Origin: Amanita rubescens
Taxonomy: Eukaryota; Basidiomycota; Agaricomycetes; Agaricales; Amanitaceae
Direction: 5' to 3'
Length of the DNA: 64,000 nucleotides
Assembly (NCBI GenBank): GCA_015039365.1
Contig: WION01000057.1
Location: 154,770 to 218,769 of the forward strand
In this document: in pieces, positions 20,401 to 30,713 of the stretch
Numbering within the stretch: the first letter of the stretch is position 1
How the letters are laid out: the number at the start of each line of letters is the position of its first letter
Notes under the pieces: model-generated
Database searches by the model: none
Seen by the model: the letters and a program-made list of their open reading frames with translations, nothing else
Told to the model about the DNA's origin: nothing
Program-made: the position numbers and the translations under genes

Positions 20401-23400
20401 AGTGTAAAGTACTGGATGGTTCGATAGACCCGGAAGTAATATCCGAGTCGTTCTGGACGTTGGTCAAACATTGGGACTCGATATGCACAGCCATCTTCGC
20501 TAACGGCCAAGCTCATCCAGGCTCCAACCAACTTCCAAGCACAACCGATGAACCACGACCTGCAGCAGCCGTCAAAGCAATGGAGGAGGTTCCCAGAACC
20601 TCCGAGTCATCCACGAATGACTCCCCGACGTCTTCCGCTCAAACGCGTCATCATCCCGGCCCGAGTCCTTTTGAGTCTCGAAACATACCGGAACGAGTTC
20701 AAATGACTCGTTCCCAAATACTGCTTGAACTGGAGGGAAGCGCGCCTAGTACGCTTCCCGAAACGCCAAAGAACTCGGAGCGCATAACCGAGCGCTCCAT
20801 CTTGATAGACGGACTTGCTAATGCACAAGTCCGGACTCCCTCTCTTTTGGGTGAAACGCGGGAGGAACAACGGGTCTACAACCCCGTTGTTAGTATACAT
20901 GCAAAAGACGAGGATGTCTACTCACCGGAAACCGTATCAACAGCCCCCGTGCTGCCGGACTCCGTTCCCATCTCCTCGCCAATCCCTATTGCTCCTGCTA
21001 CGCCCAAAACCTGTCCTTCAACCCCGTCATTCAATCATAGCTCTTCACGAGCCATACGTGAGGTTAGAAGACCGAGAGACTCGACTTCCGAGTCTCCAAC
21101 GCCGTCGGAACGAGTTCGAATGACTCGTTCCCAAACACGTCCGAGCTCATTGAAGCCGGACTTCCTTTTTATGCCTCGGGAACTCCAACAGAACTCCCGG
21201 AGTTCCCTAATGGACCACGAGCTGTCCAAAGCTCGTAAAACGGACTTCCATGGGAAGTCCCCCTCGGAATCGTCAACGGAAACAGCAGCGACTGTCTCCC
21301 GCACTTCGTCGAAGTATCCTACGCATGTTGAGAAGCGACAATTGTCGGAACCAACTGTGCTTGTCCAGAAACTCTCGGACAAGAGTACAGGGACCGTTAA
21401 GTCATCACCTAGGTCCCAAGTCGTCACTGTCACTACGCCTTGCGCTCCTAGCTCTGGAGCTGCATCCAATTCGAAATCTCGAATGGAAAACGCGACTGTT
21501 AGCACAGGGAAACAAGCCAACATGTCAGAATATGCACCTTCGACCAAGACAGCCCTCACGCTGTCTAAACTCTCGCCCGTCTCCCCTTTACGGGCCCATC
21601 CTTCAAACCGGCTCATGAACGAGCCCAAGCCATCCCCTCTGAACGTTTCCAAACGGCATGCACCTGGCGTCGTTAGTACGAAACAAATGGCGAGCAGAAG
21701 TGCTCACCAGAAGGTTGATGCTCGTTCGAGAGCATCATTACCAGCCGCCAACTGGCCATTTGGTAAACCACCCTCGTCTCCAGGCCTAGGACAATCGGAT
21801 CAGCTCAAACAAGCTGCTAGACCGCTCGGAAGTTCTTTCGAACTTCCCGCAAATATCCCGGAATGCTCCGCAGAGCATTCCATACTATCTGGACGACTTA
21901 CCAACAAGCAAGTCGTCTCTCTTTCGCCCTCTGGTGGAACGGGGGAGGAACGGCATACGCTAGACGCCGTAATTAGCAAACAAAAAGAGAATATTGAAAA
22001 TCCCATACCTGAAGCTTCGGCAGCCTCCACGCTGCCAGTATCCACTCCCATCACCATTCCCATCCATCCTGGCCCTTCACAATGTTCGTCTCTTGAAGAA
22101 ATCCACACGCAAGTGACCGAAGGAGCCATTCAGAGAGTCTCAACTCCTGAGACTCGAAACACGCTCGAACGAGCTCAAATGACTCGTTCTGAAGCTAGTC
22201 CGAGTTCTGCAGAATCGGACAGTCATCCTGAAACTCCGGGACTCATTATGAGTCCCCCGAATATTGCTCGCGAGCCTATGTCGGCTCGAATACCCATATT
22301 GGTCAAACCTGTCCCGGAGATGGTCCTGCCCATCTCCCGACCTTTACTCAGCTCAGGTATACACGTCAAGGCTGGAAAACGACCTAAGCAAACCGTTCCG
22401 AGAACCAGAGAGCCCCCGAAAGGAAGCTCTCGTATCAGCAACAAGTCTTCTAGCCGAACCGTATCGACTCCCTCTTCGAAACGTTGGGATGTCGAGAAAC
22501 CAGCTATAGGAAAGGCGAAAGTCAACCCTGCGAAGAGAACGAGAGCAGTCAAACACTTACCTGCACCCAAGACGGCCCTCTCACTGCCGAAAACCTCGCC
22601 CATCATAATCTCCTCAACTCGGGCACCTCCAACTCGTCCTTCCAGAGACAGGGCCTCGCTTCCTTTCCCTGGAGTTTCGAAACGACGCGCATCGAGCGTC
22701 GTAAACACAAATCATGTAGTAGATACAAATATTACACACCGTTTACCGGAGACCCTCTCTCGGGTCTCCAATGAATTTTCTTCACCACCGTCTGGTGAAA
22801 GCTCATCTTCTCCTGCTACCGGAGAAGCTAAAAAATCGGTTAAACCTAAAGGAGGACCAACTCAGTCCTTCGGAATCTGTGAGCGTTCCGCTGAGCGCTC
22901 TGCTCAAATTCAAAGACTCATCGGCACACGAGCCTCAACCCTTTCCTTTTCGGATGAAAGGAGGGAGAAACGGCGGATCTACGACACCGTCATCAATATT
23001 CAGATCAATACAAGTGAAGAAAAAGACTCACTTGAAGCAACAGCAGCTTCCACGCTGCCATTCTCCACTTCCGTTCCCTCATACATCCGTCCTGCGCCAA
23101 CAGCATTCACTCGTCCATCTTCGGACGAGCATTCACCACCTGTTGAGGTGGTAACCGGACGACGCATCCTAAGCGTCGTCAATAAGACATTATTGGCGAG
23201 TGAACAACCACACTCACCTTATAACGGGACTGCTCGAAGACAGTCCCAATACCGTACAACTCCCTCAAGAGATGAAGGAGTGCAGCTTGCAAGAGCAGCT
23301 GCATACATTCGGGAGCGTATCAGTCGACGCTCCCTCGCCTGTGCCGAATCCATCCGTTGTTCTCCAAAGGTTCCGCCTGACAAGACAGTAGAACCTAGAC

Positions 23401-24902
23401 TGGATTCTAGATGGCTTGCTATACAAGTCATCAATAAAGAAATGGAAGCGAGCGTAACAATACGCTCACCTGAACCTGAAGGTCCCGAAGCTCCTTTGAT
23501 ACAGCCTGATGCTGCGATCCAACAGCCCAAGACTCGGAGAGCTAACGAGCTCTCCTCTGGACATTCGGAAGCCAGCCCACGGCTTCCTGGACCTACGCTT
23601 GACGAAGCGGACAACAGACAGCATCGAGACTTGCATGCTGTCAATAACGTCGAAATGAGCATGAGTTCACGCTCACTTGTACCCAATACGGCCCTCACAC
23701 CGTTCCGCTCATCCGCGTCTGCCTGTCCTACGCAGATCTATCCCTTGTTCCAGCCGAGTTACGTCTTGCTTGAACCACATCGGCTGGTCCATCCGCTCAC
23801 ACAGTCGAGTGCTGAGCTCGACTGGCTTTATACATCCCGACAATGTCCTTGGGATGTAGTCAATACGTCAATCAATTCGGAGAACACAATCCGGTACTTA
23901 CCTGAGTCAAAGGCCGAAAGCAACGAGCCTTCTCCCATCTTATCCAAGACCGGGAGAACTCGGGAATCCGGCCCCTCATTCCCTCAAGACGTTCCATATC
24001 AGTCTGGCACTGGAGAAGAAGCTCAGCAGCGCAGCTTATGCACTATCAGCAACGTGAAAACGGGTACAACTGGGTACTCACCTGATTACCCCGCGGTCCC
24101 TTTACCGCGTTCTCGCATACCGGTCGACTCCCTGCCGGTTTTCCCATCCGTTCGGCTGAATATTGAGCAACTCCAGCCAATTCCCTCGGAGCTTCCTGTC
24201 TCAGGACTCGGAAGCTCCCAACGATGTCCCTTTGATGTCGTTAACACTAAATTCGACTCGAGTACTAGTCTGTACTCACCTCAACCTGCGGCAGTGTACA
24301 CACTGCATATACCCGAACACACCAGCCAAGCCGTTTCTTTCGACCTTGACTGTAGTCTTGGCATATCCTTGAGAACGACACGGGTCCTCAGTGTCATTAC
24401 CTTCTGTGAAACCAGGCATTGCGAGGCTGAAGAGACGGAGTACACAATCATCCACGAGTACATCGAGGACGACGAGGCTCCCGCTTCAACCCCTCCTTCT
24501 TATGCCTATGTCGACGTCAAGGCCACAGTGAACGCGCTACCCTCGCTTCCGCCCGAGCCTTCGTGGTGGGCGGAAACTCCGGGTTCCGTGTGCGTCGAAC
24601 GCGTTTGGCGCACCCGCTGTAAACCGCCCAGCTTTGCGGTCAATTTAAGACGACAAAACTATCCTGTCGTCAATAAAACAATTAATATGGGTAAAGACAA
24701 CTCACCCTTATATCGGGCAGTACGAATACTGCCCAAACTGTTCAATTCCATTTGCATCAACCGCTTGAGGCCGCGACGACAGTTATACGTCGACATCTTC
24801 CGATTTACGAGCAATCCGGCAAGACCGCTACTTCATTGCCACTCCCTTGTCTCGCTCGTCGTCGCATTCTTGCAGTATTTGCGAATTGATTCGGAGGGCT
24901 AA
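17493..24902 (+). CDS. LARD ORF1, 1,643 aa of unknown function, interrupted by element E2
   Basis: Two open pieces, 17493-17946 and 20425-24902, are one gene. Dropping E2 and one copy of its target duplication gives 4,932 nt, exactly 1,644 codons including the stop, with no frame change (DGS joined to IDPE). The start is the ATG at 17493. Residues 1 to about 190 are mixed, charged and likely helical (KYYELKARYEQKRKEVQENF). About 1,150 residues follow that are rich in Ser, Pro, Thr and Arg and repetitive, with recurring RxxMTRSxxxPS and VVN...SP motifs. The last 200 residues are again ordinary, with TEYTIIHEYIEDDE and SLPPEPSWWAETPGS, and are well conserved in LARD-B with mostly synonymous changes and codon-sized gaps. 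I recognise no family. A gag-like role for the N-terminus is only a guess. E2 breaks it at this locus. Confidence 0.75.
18235..18600. repeat. Tandem repeat in E2, unit about 132 bp
   Basis: Two and a half copies share AAAAATCATG, GATCAGATTAGTG, AACATGCCAAACAATGCC and TTTGCAAAATACTGTTTTAA. Copies start near 18235, 18367 and 18500. Confidence 0.8.
19300..19490. repeat. GTCAGA-rich tandem repeat in E2
   Basis: A unit of about 61 bp (GTCAGCATCTGTCAGTGCC ... AGATAGTCAGACA) occurs twice, in a wider run of TCAGACA words. A similar run is at about 4790-4880 in E1. Confidence 0.7.
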
Positions 24903-26335
24903 TTTCGAGCCCTCCACACATGTAAATCTGTAAATTATGAATATACTTATCAGCAAAATGAACACAATCAAGTTATGAGCTTACAACTCACCTATTTAAT
25001 CGAATTACTCGGAAGGAGACTCCCTGAGAGTCTCCACACTTAATAATAACTTCCCTCTTCTTGTAAGAAGGGAAGAAACTCGCGACGAGTCAAGTTAGAT
25101 TCATCCGAGCCTAAAAACGGAGAGTTACAACGAACTCTCCACTAACATTTACCGGAGGACTTACCATTGAGTCCTCCCCGTCCATCCGTTTGACACCGCG
25201 TCCTCGGGAATGCCTCCTGGCCCTCGTTCATTCCAATACGTGAGAGGGCGACGCATAGTCCTACCCTCGAGACCGACGAACTGTCCAGGTCTCAAACAAG
25301 AATCCTGGAGAGAACTCATACTGAGTCCTCCCCTTTAACGTCCGACGAGCCGGGATAACTGCAGCTATACGACGCAGTTAATACGAATCAAAACGAGTAG
25401 AAAACGAGAACGCACCTGATGCCAAGGCTGCTCTCTCGCAGCCATCCATCGTCTACCTCGTCTGCTCCCTCTCCCAGTTGTAAACCACCCATAACGGACA
25501 AAACGGCGACGCTATAACGTCGTCAACAAAATATCACCCTCGGGTATAAGGAACTTACCTATACCCTCGACATTACACGGGAACTCAACGAGAGTTCCCC
25601 CGACCAACTCATACGCCCGTTTTTCTCCTTTTCTCTTGAAGGGGAAGAGACGCTGGGCGTGTTATTAAGATTAATCGTCCTAAACGATGGAGAGTTCCAA
25701 CGAACTCTCCGAATACATTCGGGACTCGAAAGAGTCCCACTCCTTCGACATTGACGGCAGACTTGTTCATAGGGACTCGCTTCTGAGTCCCAAGAATCGA
25801 TAAGCGAAGCTGAAAGAAATCGGTCAGCGAGAAACGAAGAAATAGAAAGAAGAGAACATACCTCTCCCGGAATCCCTGCCTTCATCTCGTCTCGCTCTCT
25901 CGCATCCGTTCTCGCATTCCCTCAGATCAATCCTCCATTGATAACGTCAAACGGACCGTTCCTGGCCCGTTCCCCCCTGTCAAAATGCGTGAGAGGTCAA
26001 GCCCTCGCTATCAGCCAGTTATACGCGTCTATACTCGGATGCTCGTCAGCCACGCCAACAGGAACAACACTAGACGCTTACCTGGTGTCTAGCATTATGC
26101 TCCCTTCTCCCCAAAGCACGTCGTGTGGGGGAGAAACCCTCTATCACCCGGGACCATGTATATCTGGTCCCCTGCTCCCTATTTCCCATCTCCTATCCCT
26201 CGGGATCGATCGTCGGTCAGCGCTGAAGTTACGTCGCACTATCCTAACAGCCAAGTCAGCCAATCAAACCCAACGAAAGGAAGAAAAAAGGAAAGAATCA
26301 AGAGACGCACCAAGTTATACCTTAGCCGCGCTCAC
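20876..26335 (-). other. Antisense array of at least 16 intron-like segments
   Basis: On the minus strand these stretches have a GT donor, a branch site and an AG acceptor: 20876-20925, 21664-21707, 21960-22008, 22979-23031, 23169-23217, 23419-23469, 23630-23676, 23848-23901, 24035-24081, 24230-24279, 24659-24705, 25365-25415, 25512-25558, 25810-25861, 26029-26081 and 26244-26335. Donors are mostly GTGAGT, GTGAGC or GTAAGT. Branch sites include ACTAAC, GCTAAT, GCTGAC and TTGAC. All but the last are 44-54 bp. Five lie downstream of ORF1, so a protein motif cannot explain them. Several are kept in LARD-B. The intervening exons show stops in all frames in places, for example 24280-24658, so a spliced noncoding or decayed antisense transcript is the best reading. 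Confidence 0.6.
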
Positions 26336-26416
26336 CGGCCATCTCATTTCCTTCCTCTCTCTCCTCTCTCTCTTCTCGATCACCAACGGATAAGACGCGG
26401 CTCTTGAAGCCGTACT
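24903..26416. other. LARD-A 3' region, hairpin-rich, no plus-strand gene
   Basis: Begins with the stem GGAGGGCT-AATTTCG-AGCCCTCC that contains the ORF1 stop codon. It continues with perfect stems such as GGAGACTC-CCTGA-GAGTCTCC, GGAGAGTT-ACAACG-AACTCTCC and GGAGGACT-TACCATTG-AGTCCTCC. Five of the antisense introns lie here. LARD-B carries the homologous region at 61553-63045. Gypsy 1 is inserted at the right end (GTACT duplication). Confidence 0.65.
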
Positions 26417-26867
26417 TGTTACGAACTCGTTAATCTCAACTTAAGTTGCAGCAACAACTCTAGTCACGATTACAAGTCTTAAGTCAAACGTTAAGATTAT
26501 AAGTTCAATTCCAAGTCAAGACGTTGACTTAGAATCTGAGGACGATTGTGGTAGATGAGTTAAGAGTAAGGTTATATTGCCAGATGACAATAAACAGCTA
26601 AGTCGAACTTAGGGTTCGACTCTAGAATACATGTGGTACTTATACTAGCAAGTACAATGAGACGTACTAATTAATGTACAAAGGTAAGTACGAAAGTATG
26701 TATAAGGACGGCGTCATATGTGGAACAAGGAATGGTATAAGAAAGTAAACGAGCTTGTCCGTATGAATCGAGCATAAGGGGGACGACGAGTAAGGTAGGC
26801 ATAAAGAAATAAACATGTCCGACGTATCATGTAAGCATAATGCGGGAGTCTGTACCGTGTTGTAACA
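26417..26867 (-). repeat. 3' LTR of Gypsy 1
   Basis: 451 bp. Differs from 36255-36705 at only a few bases (for example GAGGACGA versus GAGGATGA, GTCTGTACC versus GTCCGTACT). Contains the stem AGTCGAA-CTTAGG-GTTCGACT with a small overlap at the loop. Confidence 0.92.
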
Positions 26868-26907
26868 CTAGCTCTCCCCTACGTTGTTGACCGCAACAAC
26901 AAAACGT

Positions 26908-28641
26908 TCAGGTGTTCATGTTGTGCATGGCATCGTCGTCGTGCTGATAGCCGTAGTCGCCATAAAGGCCGCAGGCGTCGTCATCGGCTCCGTCGCATTG
27001 TCGTCCATTGACACATGCCTGACACTGTGACGCGTGGTGTGCCTTCTTCTTTCCCTTCTTCTTCGGCTGATGAGGGCGGCGGCTAGTGGAAGCGGGGGTA
27101 TTGGCGGTATCTGCGGCAGCTCGAGAACGTCCTTTCTTCTTAGTGGAAGGACCGGGCGTCGGATCGTGTCGGCGTGTGGGAGCGCGTGTAGATAGAGTAG
27201 ACACAGGAGGAATTGTAGTAGCGAGATGGTGATCCTCAGAGGCATGTTTACCTCGGCAGTGAATGCAGCGGTTGTAGCGGTGGGGACGTTGGTTGGTGGC
27301 ATTAGTCATACTACGGGTCGTAGGTCGTCGAGGAGGCGAAGTGTCGTTTCGTCGAGTAGTGGGGACAGGAATATTCCAGACTCCGTGGCGAATAACGGTG
27401 GTGGTTGGGGGTGATGCGGATCGAGGAGGAGGAGGAGCCTTCTTATCTCGTTTCGGTTCTTCCTCAATGAGATCGCCTGTTGTACGGATTCGGTGATGAA
27501 GATCGAGATCGCTGATCGCATTATTGATCTGCGCAATGTGGTCGCTAGTGAGTTGATGCAGGGGAACTCCGTCTGCGAATTCGGCTGTGGTCCATTCCGT
27601 GTCTCCTTGGATACTGGACAAGAGATCTCGGATCTTTCTGGTGAGGCACCAGATTTCTCTTGATTTGCGATCTGTCTCCATAATGCATCTAGTTGCTCGG
27701 TGTCGGTCGGGTGTAGCTTTGGTAGCGCGAAACCAATGGTTGACAGCGATGCGGTTATTCTGGTCGTGAGGCTGTATTTTTAGTCCAAACCTTTGATCGT
27801 CGATGCTTTCTATAGCAAGGATGATATAGCGCTCGACGTCAGCTGTGAGAAGTCGTCGTAATAGATCTATCGCCAGTTGATCTAGGTTTCCTCCTTTCGG
27901 ATGAACGTCTTCCCAGTATAGTGACGTAACGTTTACAAAGGTTTCGATTAAATCGGCACAATGATAGTTGTACTGATCTCGGGCTTGACCGGCAAGGGTA
28001 GTGGCGGTTCGGAAATCCATGAGGAGTCGCCAGACTCGAGCTATCCTTTCTTGGTCAAAAACGTCGACCTGTAGTCTAGCAGTGTTACAGATCAGAGTGA
28101 CGCGGTCTCTAACCTTGGTGTAAGTAGTAATTCCGTGATAACTGAGATAGAGATCGGGGGTGGTTCGTATGATGGAGCCAGCCATATCGCGGTTAGTCCC
28201 ATCTGTACCGTGACTCTGGTCGTTGCCTCGAATAAATTCGTTATGAGATTGAGTCGAAGCGTGACCGGCAAGTGCTGTCTCTCTATGTAAGGTAACGCTA
28301 ATGTCTTCAGCGTTTCTAGGTGGGATCGGTCGGCTAGTGCGATCTTCCGTAATTCGTCTAGGTACAGCCAGAGTTTCTGATGTTCCGTGGTGGGTTTCCT
28401 GGGTCTCGGTGGGAGTGATCGGGATCGTTTGCGATGAGGTCTGATCGGGAGATCCATGGGGAACATCAACGAAGTCGTTCGGGTCAGCGTCTTCTTCGTC
28501 GGTGTCGGTGGTATGTAGAACGAGTCGAGGTCGGTGGGGTTCGACGGAAGTGGTGAATCGGGTGTCGGTGGTCTCTCCAGCATAAAATTCAGACCAGGGG
28601 AAGTGCTGAACGGCGTCGGTCGTGTCGTTTCCATTCTGCAT
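26908..28641 (-). CDS. Gypsy 1 ORF3, 577 aa, unknown, Cys/His motif
   Basis: An extra open frame 3' of pol. Its ATG at 28641 lies 25 bases downstream of the pol stop (28667-28669). The first 150 residues are acidic and Thr-rich. A predicted globular part follows (about residues 150-370: YNYHCADLIETFVNVTSLYW, LLRRLLTADVERYIILAIES, TRKIRDLLSSIQGDTEW), then a Pro/Arg-rich tail with CIHCRGKHASEDHH, a C-x2-C-x3-H-x4-H pattern, and a Lys-rich patch. No signal peptide or membrane helix is evident, so it is not env-like. Gypsy 2 has a counterpart (42837-45047) at the same place. A nucleic-acid-binding or second gag-like role is inference. Confidence 0.75.
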   Translation of the reverse strand: MQNGNDTTDAVQHFPWSEFYAGETTDTRFTTSVEPHRPRLVLHTTDTDEEDADPNDFVDVPHGSPDQTSSQTIPITPTETQETHHGTSETLAVPRRITEDRTSRPIPPRNAEDISVTLHRETALAGHASTQSHNEFIRGNDQSHGTDGTNRDMAGSIIRTTPDLYLSYHGITTYTKVRDRVTLICNTARLQVDVFDQERIARVWRLLMDFRTATTLAGQARDQYNYHCADLIETFVNVTSLYWEDVHPKGGNLDQLAIDLLRRLLTADVERYIILAIESIDDQRFGLKIQPHDQNNRIAVNHWFRATKATPDRHRATRCIMETDRKSREIWCLTRKIRDLLSSIQGDTEWTTAEFADGVPLHQLTSDHIAQINNAISDLDLHHRIRTTGDLIEEEPKRDKKAPPPPRSASPPTTTVIRHGVWNIPVPTTRRNDTSPPRRPTTRSMTNATNQRPHRYNRCIHCRGKHASEDHHLATTIPPVSTLSTRAPTRRHDPTPGPSTKKKGRSRAAADTANTPASTSRRPHQPKKKGKKKAHHASQCQACVNGRQCDGADDDACGLYGDYGYQHDDDAMHNMNT

Positions 28642-28920
28642 AGTAACTTGGTATGTGAATGATATTTCAGAGTTTCCTTCGTCTTTTATATTCTAGAAGG
28701 AGGTCTTCCATATGCGTTAAGTTATTTTCTGGTTCCCATGTGTTTTCGCTGGTGTCATAGCCTTTCCACTTTACAAGAAATTGTAATTTCCCTCTAAACT
28801 TGCGATGTGCAAGCAGTGCTTCTACTTCGTATTCTTGTTCTCCTTCGATCAGATCGGGAGGGGGCCTTGTTTCCGTTGTTCCATGAAAGGAAGTTTCTTT
28901 GAACGGCGTTAGTAAGGCGG

Positions 28921-29269
28921 TGTAACGTGTCGATTCCGGCTATGCTGGAACCGACACTGAAACCCTCTGAAACCCTCACCGCACCTTCGGCTCGAACCCT
29001 TGACCTCGGAGCCACGTTCCGAAGCTCCGAGACTCGGTATCGGATACGTTTCGGACCGTATTACGCACGTAGCACACGAGGCATGTAGTTTATATACCCC
29101 GTCGTAGTTAGTTTTATACAGTTTACTTTCCCCTCACTTCGCATCTAAGTTCCTGAGCCCCGAGAGTGTGACCGAAGTTGGGCGAGCACCTTTCGGTGCT
29201 GCCAAACTCGCTCGGCAAACACCGAGCCTCGGAGATTGCACCCAACGCAACCTCTGTTTTGTTGTTTCA
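28921..29269 (+). repeat. 5' LTR of non-autonomous element 2
   Basis: 349 bp. Differs from 30714-31062 at very few bases (for example CTGCCAAAC versus CTGCCGAAC, CTCTGTTTT versus CTCCGTTTC), so the insertion is young. TTTATATACC near 29092 is a poss­ible TATA region. Confidence 0.9.
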
Positions 29270-30197
29270 ACTGGAGCCCACCGCTCGGTCCAATTCCGGT
29301 TGCACTCACGCTCATTCACACTTGCGCACAGCCCCGGAGGCTTTCACTCTTTTGGACGGCCCCATCTGCTTACTTCCGGCTCTCATACGTCTGTTGGTTA
29401 CTGCCAAACGCGCTCACTATGCATCACAGCCTGCCGAGCATGCCGCACGACGACTACTACAGCCTGCCAACCCTTATCGGATCCCATCGCAGCCCATCCG
29501 CACGGACCGCCGTGCAGCACGTGTCCGCCTCATGCACCACCTCTGCCTTGCACCCCATCGCCCGATTTCTACAGCCTGACGCAGCCCCATCCGAGCCCAT
29601 CAGCCACCGTTGCACCTTATCGGATCACATCTGGCCTCATCGGTTGCCATCGCGCCCATCGTGCCCACTCCGCCTCGCAGCATACACTCACCTCATGTAT
29701 CAGACTTCCGGACCACAGATGCCAGCCATTATTCCACCCAGCTCGACCCTTCATTAACCCACTGCGCTCCTTCCCTTCAGCAACACGTGTAGACCACGCT
29801 GCACCCTCCCTTCCCCTCGTTTCACACTTGCAATCGCCACAGCCGTCCACCGCCACGTCCCATGCCCTCCGGACGCTGCCAGCACCTCGGCACGTACCAC
29901 CGTCTCTCTGCTGACGCACGCGAGTCAAGAGTCTTTTTTTTTTAGCGATTTTTTTTCTTTTCTTCGCAGGATAGGCATACGGTGAAGCCGTATCTGTCAC
30001 TACAGCGCATGTTCACTAACCTCGGACCCCTCGGCTACCCCTCTTCACGACCGGCACCACCACAGCTCAATCCGCACCCCGACAAGCAACTGAAGCCCGC
30101 TCGGAGTGTGGGGGAAGTTGGGATGACTCTAGGATACGGATATCAGTACGCACACCGCAGGAATCATACAGGAACCCTTACCCCGAACCGAATTTAG

Positions 30198-30357
30198 CAT
30201 TTTGACGAAGCACGCCAAGGTACACTCCCCACCGAGCGGGGGTGGCCTACTCTTTCAATTTCTACGAGACACTTCACACCGAGCGGGAGTGGCCTCCATT
30301 TTAGCATTTTCACCTTCGAACAGACACTCCACACCGAGCGGGGGTGGCCTACATTTC
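30198..30357 (+). repeat. Three-copy tandem repeat, about 54 bp
   Basis: CACCGAGCGGGGGTGGCCTA (middle copy AGCGGGAGTGGCCTC) occurs three times at about 54-bp spacing inside non-autonomous element 2. This was not seen in element 1. Confidence 0.8.
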
Positions 30358-30713
30358 TGGATCTCTCATACTGCCGACGATGACTACCGCAACTGCACCT
30401 GCTACTCCACAACCTTAACGCACCCTTCCCCTACATTCCGACAGTCACCGCATCACGCCGACCAATCCTGCCATCAGACCCCGAGCCCTCCGAGCCATAC
30501 CGCCACTGCTGACTCCTCCTTATTCGCGACTACCTATGCACAGCCGGATCGGGCCCTACCGACACTTGTCTACACTGCCGCCAACTCCCACTGCTCTACC
30601 GACACTACGCCTTGCATCCGACATCTTTTCCCTCACCTCCGACATTCAATCTCGTTCACCACCGACGCGACGGAGGTTGATGAGGACGTCAACATTCAAA
30701 ACTCCCCAGCGGG

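Larger units (their letters stand above)
17947..20414. mobile_element. GGAGTC-rich TIR DNA element E2, inside LARD ORF1
   Basis: GATGGTTCGA is repeated at 17937-17946 and 20415-20424 (target duplication of about 9-10 bp). The 2,468-bp element starts GGTCTTTACCGTCCCCCCCC and ends, on the minus strand, CAGTACTTTACACTCCCCCC. These match the ends of E1 at 3386-5659. Subterminal arms carry GGAGTCCTATAGGAGTCC-type repeats. The interior is AT-rich and noncoding. The frame at 19642-20100 (152 codons) is not supported by any motif. Confidence 0.85.

Noticed and set aside
20607..24463. Many 60-205 codon minus-strand frames opposite LARD ORF1
   Set aside because: Some are in exact codon register with the plus ORF and exist because it rarely uses TTA, CTA or TCA. 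Joining antisense exons by eye gave no continuous frame, and stops occur in all frames of the 24280-24658 segment. Between copies, changes are slightly more common at plus-strand third positions.
20460..24902. LARD ORF1 starting at TTG 20460
   Set aside because: The frame continues upstream to the E2 target duplication and joins the 17493 piece in frame, so 20460 is not a start.
25810..25885. Short spliced antisense ORF starting MKAGIPGE near 25885
   Set aside because: Open for about 70 codons across the antisense intron 25810-25861 in LARD-A, but LARD-B does not keep the start or frame.
20425..26416. CRISPR-like or rho-independent terminator array
   Set aside because: Stems differ from each other in sequence and spacing is not fixed; there are no identical direct repeats with spacers and the context is eukaryotic.
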